A stretch of 8,490 nucleotides of DNA from Candidatus Zambryskiibacteriota bacterium (GTDB taxonomy: Bacteria > Patescibacteriota > Minisyncoccia > Phycocordibacterales > DATDWN01). Made by a program: the position numbers and the translations under genes. The notes under the pieces are model-generated. The model was not told where the DNA came from and made no database searches. It saw only the letters and a program-made list of their open reading frames with translations. Below, piece by piece: positions 6,212-8,490 of the stretch. Every line of letters begins with the position of its first letter. The first letter of the stretch is position 1. The stretch is taken from assembly GCA_016202965.1 (NCBI GenBank), contig JACQNQ010000033.1:1-8490 (forward strand), in the 5' to 3' direction.

Positions 6212-6610
6212 ATGAATAAAAAAATAGTAATTGTTATAGGTTTAGTTTTTGTCGGAATATCATTTTACGGCGGAATGAAATATAGTCAGAGCAAAACTAC
6301 ACCAACCTTTCAAACTAGAACAGGAAATTTAAATGGACAAAGAGTAGTGCGAGGAGGAACAACAAATGGAGGATTTATCGCCGGTGAAATATTATTGAAA
6401 GATTTCCAGAGCATAACGGTCAAAATGCAGGACGGCAGTTCAAAAATCGTTCTTATATCCCCTTCTACATCTGTCATAAAAACAGTCTCCGGTTCGTTAA
6501 ATGACCTTGTGGTCGGCAGGCAAATCTCCACAACTGGCACAGCAAATAGCGACGGAAGTATTACTGCCCAGTCTATCCAGCTCCGCCAAGCTACAACAAC
6601 AAGACAATAA
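6212..6610 (+). CDS. Membrane-anchored DUF5666-like small beta-domain protein
   Basis: The 132-residue protein begins with a basic N-terminus and one helix (MNKKIVIVIGLVFVGISFYGG) acting as signal anchor, then a low-complexity linker (about 25-53). A compact domain of about 70 residues follows: GFIAGEILLKDFQSITVKMQDGSSKIVLISPSTSV is split here as FIAGEILLKDFQSITVKMQD and GSSKIVLISPSTSV, and then VVGRQISTTGTANSDGSITA. The alternation of GxV, TVK, DGS and ST fits the DUF5666 type of small beta-barrel. Its biochemical function is unknown. It lies 24 nt after the permease in the same direction, with no terminator between, so it probably belongs to the exporter operon as an accessory on the outer face of the membrane. 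The 3' end faces msrB with only 3 nt between stops. Confidence 0.7.
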   Translation: MNKKIVIVIGLVFVGISFYGGMKYSQSKTTPTFQTRTGNLNGQRVVRGGTTNGGFIAGEILLKDFQSITVKMQDGSSKIVLISPSTSVIKTVSGSLNDLVVGRQISTTGTANSDGSITAQSIQLRQATTTRQ

Positions 6611-6613
6611 AAT

Positions 6614-6991
6614 TTAATTTTTTTCTTCCAAATCCAAGCAAACAGAGTTCAAACAATATCTTTTGCCTGTTTTAGTTGGTCCGTCGTCAAAAACATGACC
6701 GAGATGTGACCCGCATTTGCTACAGACTATTTCCGTCCTACGCATGCCAAGAGAATCATCTTCAATATGTTTTACTGCTCCCGGTAAAGCTTCATCAAAA
6801 GACGGCCAGCCGGTGCCAGAATCAAATTTTGCATCTGACGAGAAAAGTTCTTGTCCGCAAACTTTGCACTTATACATACCGCTACGGTTATCATGAAGCA
6901 GTTTTCCGCTAAAAGGAGCTTCTGTGCCCTTGTCTCTTAGAATCCTGTATTCCTCTGGAGTAAGTTTTTGTTTTATTTCTTCTTCGTTCAT
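6614..6991 (-). CDS. msrB: Peptide methionine-(R)-S-oxide reductase MsrB
   Basis: The 125-residue protein has the complete single-domain MsrB pattern: LTPEEYRILRDKGTEAPFSG at the N-terminus, zinc cysteines CKVC (42, 45) and CSKC (90, 93), SGTGWPSF (58-65), GSHLGHVFDDGP (94-105) and the catalytic RYCLNS with Cys113. It reduces methionine-R-sulfoxide in proteins, in the cytosol because no signal peptide is present. The position often held by a resolving Cys in the SGxGWPSF loop is Thr60, while an extra Cys118 follows the catalytic site, so recycling may use a different cysteine or thioredoxin directly (inference). The ATG lies 9 nt downstream of a 38-bp palindrome in its leader; there is no clear Shine-Dalgarno. 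It is convergent with the DUF5666-like gene. Confidence 0.96.
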   Translation of the reverse strand: MNEEEIKQKLTPEEYRILRDKGTEAPFSGKLLHDNRSGMYKCKVCGQELFSSDAKFDSGTGWPSFDEALPGAVKHIEDDSLGMRRTEIVCSKCGSHLGHVFDDGPTKTGKRYCLNSVCLDLEEKN

Positions 6992-7000
6992 AACCTTAGT

Positions 7001-7038
7001 AAACCATTCTCTAATACGCGCGAATTAGAGAATGGTTT
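7001..7038. repeat. 38-bp near-perfect loopless palindrome in the msrB leader
   Basis: The halves 7001-7019 and 7020-7038 match in 18 of 19 positions, with the mismatch at 7016/7023 and the centre at CGC|GCG. It sits 9 nt upstream of the msrB start and downstream of the likely msrB promoter, so it would be transcribed as a hairpin in the msrB leader. It could be an operator, an mRNA-stabilising hairpin, or a terminator guarding against transcripts from either side, although no T run follows on either strand. Confidence 0.88.
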
Positions 7039-7048
7039 GATATTTCAT

Positions 7049-7077
7049 TTTTCATAATGTTTTAATTATACTATAAT
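7049..7077 (+). promoter_or_regulatory. Promoter of the LUD-idi unit, -10 overlapping a minus-strand -10 for msrB
   Basis: A TTTTCA (7049-7054) and a perfect TATAAT (7072-7077) with a 17-nt spacer point toward the LUD gene. The 13 bases ATTATACTATAAT (7065-7077) are a palindrome around one C, so the minus strand carries its own TATAAT (7070 to 7065) directed at msrB. The two divergent genes may therefore share a promoter core; the minus-strand -35 is poor. Confidence 0.6.
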
Positions 7078-7115
7078 AAACAAGCTGAAAGTGGAAATTT
7101 AGAACTTACTTTATG

Positions 7116-7144
7116 AACTTTATAACTTTACAAACTTTATAACT
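7116..7144 (+). repeat. Two 12-bp direct repeats in the LUD leader
   Basis: AACTTTATAACT occurs at 7116-7127 and 7133-7144, a 17-bp period, with a partial third copy (ACTTTATG) just upstream. They lie in the A+T-rich leader between the promoter and the start codon of the LUD gene. They may be low-complexity spacer or a repeated binding site. Confidence 0.5.
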
Positions 7145-7152
7145 AACACAAT

Positions 7153-7758
7153 ATGTACGACACACCAAAAGGAGAAGAACAAATTAACAGAACCATATCG
7201 GCTCTAAAAAATAACGGTATTGAAGCGCTATTGATAAAAGACCGAGCGGAAGCCAAAAATAAAGTTTTAGAAATGATTCCAAGAGGAGCAAATGTTATGA
7301 CTATGACATCTGTTACTTTAGACATTCTTGGTATTACAGAAGCGCTTAATACATCCGATTATGATTCTGTCAGAGAAAAATTTAAAAAAATGGACTCAAA
7401 AACACAGAGTGGCCAAATGAGAGCTTTAGCTTCGGCTCCGGATTATACAGTCGGCAGTGTTCATGCCGTGACAGAAGATGGCAAAGTTTTAATTGCTTCC
7501 GCCAGTGGAAGTCAGTTGCCGGCATATGCTTATGGCGCAGGCAAAGTTATTTGGGTGGTGGGTACGCAGAAAATTGTCAAAGACTTTGAAGATGGAATGA
7601 AACGCATCTATAAATATACTCTGCCCCTTGAAAGCGAGCGGGCTCATAAAGCTTATGGAGTGTCTGGAAGCGCAGTCAATAAAATGCTTATTATAAACAA
7701 AGAAGCAACACCAGGACGAATGACAATTATTTTTGTTCCGGAGAATGTCGGTTTCTAA
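7153..7758 (+). CDS. LUD-domain (LutC/YkgG, DUF162) protein, orphan
   Basis: The 201-residue protein fits the LUD/DUF162 family. It has an N-terminal helical part, TMTSVTLDILGI (50-61, the family's Ser/Thr-Leu-x-x-hydrophobic-Gly motif), GSVHAVTEDGKVLIASASG (101-119), VIWVVGTQKIV (132-142), and a C-terminal strand ending PGRMTIIFVPENVGF. In lactate utilisation the related LutC works with the iron-sulfur proteins LutA and LutB, but neither is present here and no cysteine cluster exists in this protein. Stand-alone members have no settled function; an NagB/RpiA-type sugar-phosphate or CoA-related fold is known for the family. The ATG at 7153 has no Shine-Dalgarno and follows a leader of about 70 nt. 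The idi gene follows after 15 nt and is probably cotranscribed. Confidence 0.82.
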   Translation: MYDTPKGEEQINRTISALKNNGIEALLIKDRAEAKNKVLEMIPRGANVMTMTSVTLDILGITEALNTSDYDSVREKFKKMDSKTQSGQMRALASAPDYTVGSVHAVTEDGKVLIASASGSQLPAYAYGAGKVIWVVGTQKIVKDFEDGMKRIYKYTLPLESERAHKAYGVSGSAVNKMLIINKEATPGRMTIIFVPENVGF

Positions 7759-7773
7759 CCAAAACTAACTGAT

Positions 7774-8340
7774 ATGCTTTCCGCACCGATTGAGGAAGTG
7801 GTCTTGGTGGATGAAAAAAATAATATACTCGGCACAATGCCAAAGTCCGAAGTGCATCAAAAAATAACACCGCTTCATCGGGGCTTTTCACTTTTCCTTT
7901 TTGACCGCGAAGAAAAGCTTTTGCTTCAACAAAGAAGCCGCAAGAAAAAGACCTGGCCGCTTTTCTGGTCAAACAGCGTCTGCGGTCATCCAGGGCCCGG
8001 TGAGTCAAATATTTCTGCCGCAAAACGCCGGCTTTCCTACGAGCTTGGAATGAATACAACTGGGATTGAGAAAGTTTCTCCATATCGGTATAAATTTGTC
8101 CGTGACGGAATAATGGAAAACGAAATATGTCCGATTCTGGTCGGTTTCAGCAATCAAAAACCTGTCATCAACCCCGAAGAAGTCGAGGCCGTCCGCTGGA
8201 TAGAATGGTCTGAATTTTTGGAAGAAATTAAATCAAAGCCCGGTTTTTATTCCGACTGGTGCGAAGAAGAGGCATTTATTCTTGAAAAAACCGCGCGTTT
8301 TAAAGAGATATTAAAATCAAAGCAAAAAACTATTTTTTAA
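7774..8340 (+). CDS. idi: Isopentenyl-diphosphate delta-isomerase, type I
   Basis: The 188-residue enzyme interconverts isopentenyl and dimethylallyl diphosphate, using Mg2+/Mn2+, and feeds prenyl-chain synthesis. Key residues are all in place. The metal ligands His28 and His35 (in TPLHRGFSLFLF), His72, Glu115 and Glu117 (in MENEICP), and the catalytic Cys70 in WSNSVCGHP match the E. coli type I pattern H25, H32, C67, H69, E114, E116. The Nudix box (from Gly71) is degenerate, with RRLSYELG replacing REx2EExG, as is usual for this family, so a general Nudix hydrolase is unlikely. The length is typical. The start is ATG at 7774, 15 nt after the LUD stop, with no Shine-Dalgarno. No other isoprenoid gene is in the window. 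The gene ends 3 nt from a convergent membrane gene. Confidence 0.95.
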   Translation: MLSAPIEEVVLVDEKNNILGTMPKSEVHQKITPLHRGFSLFLFDREEKLLLQQRSRKKKTWPLFWSNSVCGHPGPGESNISAAKRRLSYELGMNTTGIEKVSPYRYKFVRDGIMENEICPILVGFSNQKPVINPEEVEAVRWIEWSEFLEEIKSKPGFYSDWCEEEAFILEKTARFKEILKSKQKTIF

Positions 8341-8343
8341 AAT

Positions 8344-8490
8344 TTATTTTCTGGCTTTATAAAAATAAAACAACGCCAGAGGAGCGGCCCAGTTTGCAAA
8401 ACGCTCTATAAAATCCCAAATTGGCAAACCTACCAGCGGTCTGACAAGAGCGGTCCAAAAGCCCCAAAAAGCCATCCACAACAAAATAGG
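8344..8490 (-). CDS. C-terminal part of a Trp-rich membrane protein (partial)
   Basis: The minus strand is open from the window edge to a TAA at 8344-8346, encoding 48 residues. The sequence begins PILLWMAFWGFWTALV, a hydrophobic helix, then RPLVGLPIWDFIERFANW and a second hydrophobic stretch APLALFYFYKARK ending with a basic tail. Five tryptophans in 48 residues and the positive end are typical of a polytopic membrane protein with a cytoplasmic C-terminus. The family cannot be named from this piece; the start lies outside the window. The stop is 3 nt from that of idi, and no terminator lies between. Confidence 0.7.
   Translation of the reverse strand, partial: PILLWMAFWGFWTALVRPLVGLPIWDFIERFANWAAPLALFYFYKARK

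Noticed and set aside
7727..8083. Minus-strand open frame of 118 codons across the LUD/idi junction
   Set aside because: It overlaps the catalytic motifs of idi on the other strand, is rich in Arg and Ser without a domain pattern, and crosses a gene junction.
1..8490. CRISPR array, transposase or insertion sequence, tRNA gene, toxin-antitoxin or restriction module
   Set aside because: No regularly spaced repeats, transposase motifs, tRNA T-loop with CCA-type ends, or paired small toxin/antitoxin genes were seen on either strand.

Overview
The window looks like a piece of a small bacterial genome, most likely a Candidate Phyla Radiation (Patescibacteria/Parcubacteria-type) organism. This is inferred from moderate-to-low G+C, almost no Shine-Dalgarno sequences, very tight gene packing, and a gene set often met in that group: MacA/MacB-type exporter with a DUF5666-like partner, DedA, LOG, MsrB, an orphan LUD protein and type I Idi. 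No rRNA or protein marker fixes the taxonomy.

Layout. (1) 1-1399: the tail of an unknown upstream gene, a LOG-family nucleotide phosphoribohydrolase (+), and a convergent DedA membrane protein (-). (2) 1400-2465: an accessory-looking stretch. It holds a small two-helix membrane protein of higher G+C, with the only strong Shine-Dalgarno in the window and an apparent ATA start. After it come a strong terminator, a 44-bp loopless perfect palindrome, and an unannotated ~180-nt transcription unit with its own promoter, nested long-range pairing and terminator. (3) 2466-6610: an exporter operon, macA adaptor, macB-type ATPase, macB-type permease and a membrane-anchored DUF5666-like protein. (4) 6614-7152: msrB (-), whose leader carries a second long palindrome, and a divergent promoter region. 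(5) 7153-8340: a LUD-domain protein and isopentenyl-diphosphate isomerase, probably cotranscribed. (6) 8344-8490: the C-terminus of a Trp-rich membrane protein (-).

The least expected part is 2234-2465. A promoter drives an RNA whose 5' end pairs with a segment just before an intrinsic terminator, and the same 5' segment is also complementary to the 3' arm of that terminator. The macA start codon follows directly. The element is either a stand-alone regulatory RNA (6S-like in size and shape) or a riboswitch-like attenuator of the exporter operon. A second promoter, an extended -10 placed so that macA would be read from a leaderless mRNA, lies immediately after the terminator. Nearly the same 13-nt promoter element precedes the DedA gene at the same distance.

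Functionally, the exporter operon makes a tripartite-type pump, presumably working across a single membrane if the host is a CPR bacterium. MsrB repairs oxidised methionine, Idi interconverts IPP and DMAPP, and the remaining products are small membrane or orphan enzymes. All identifications are by motif reading; no search was run.
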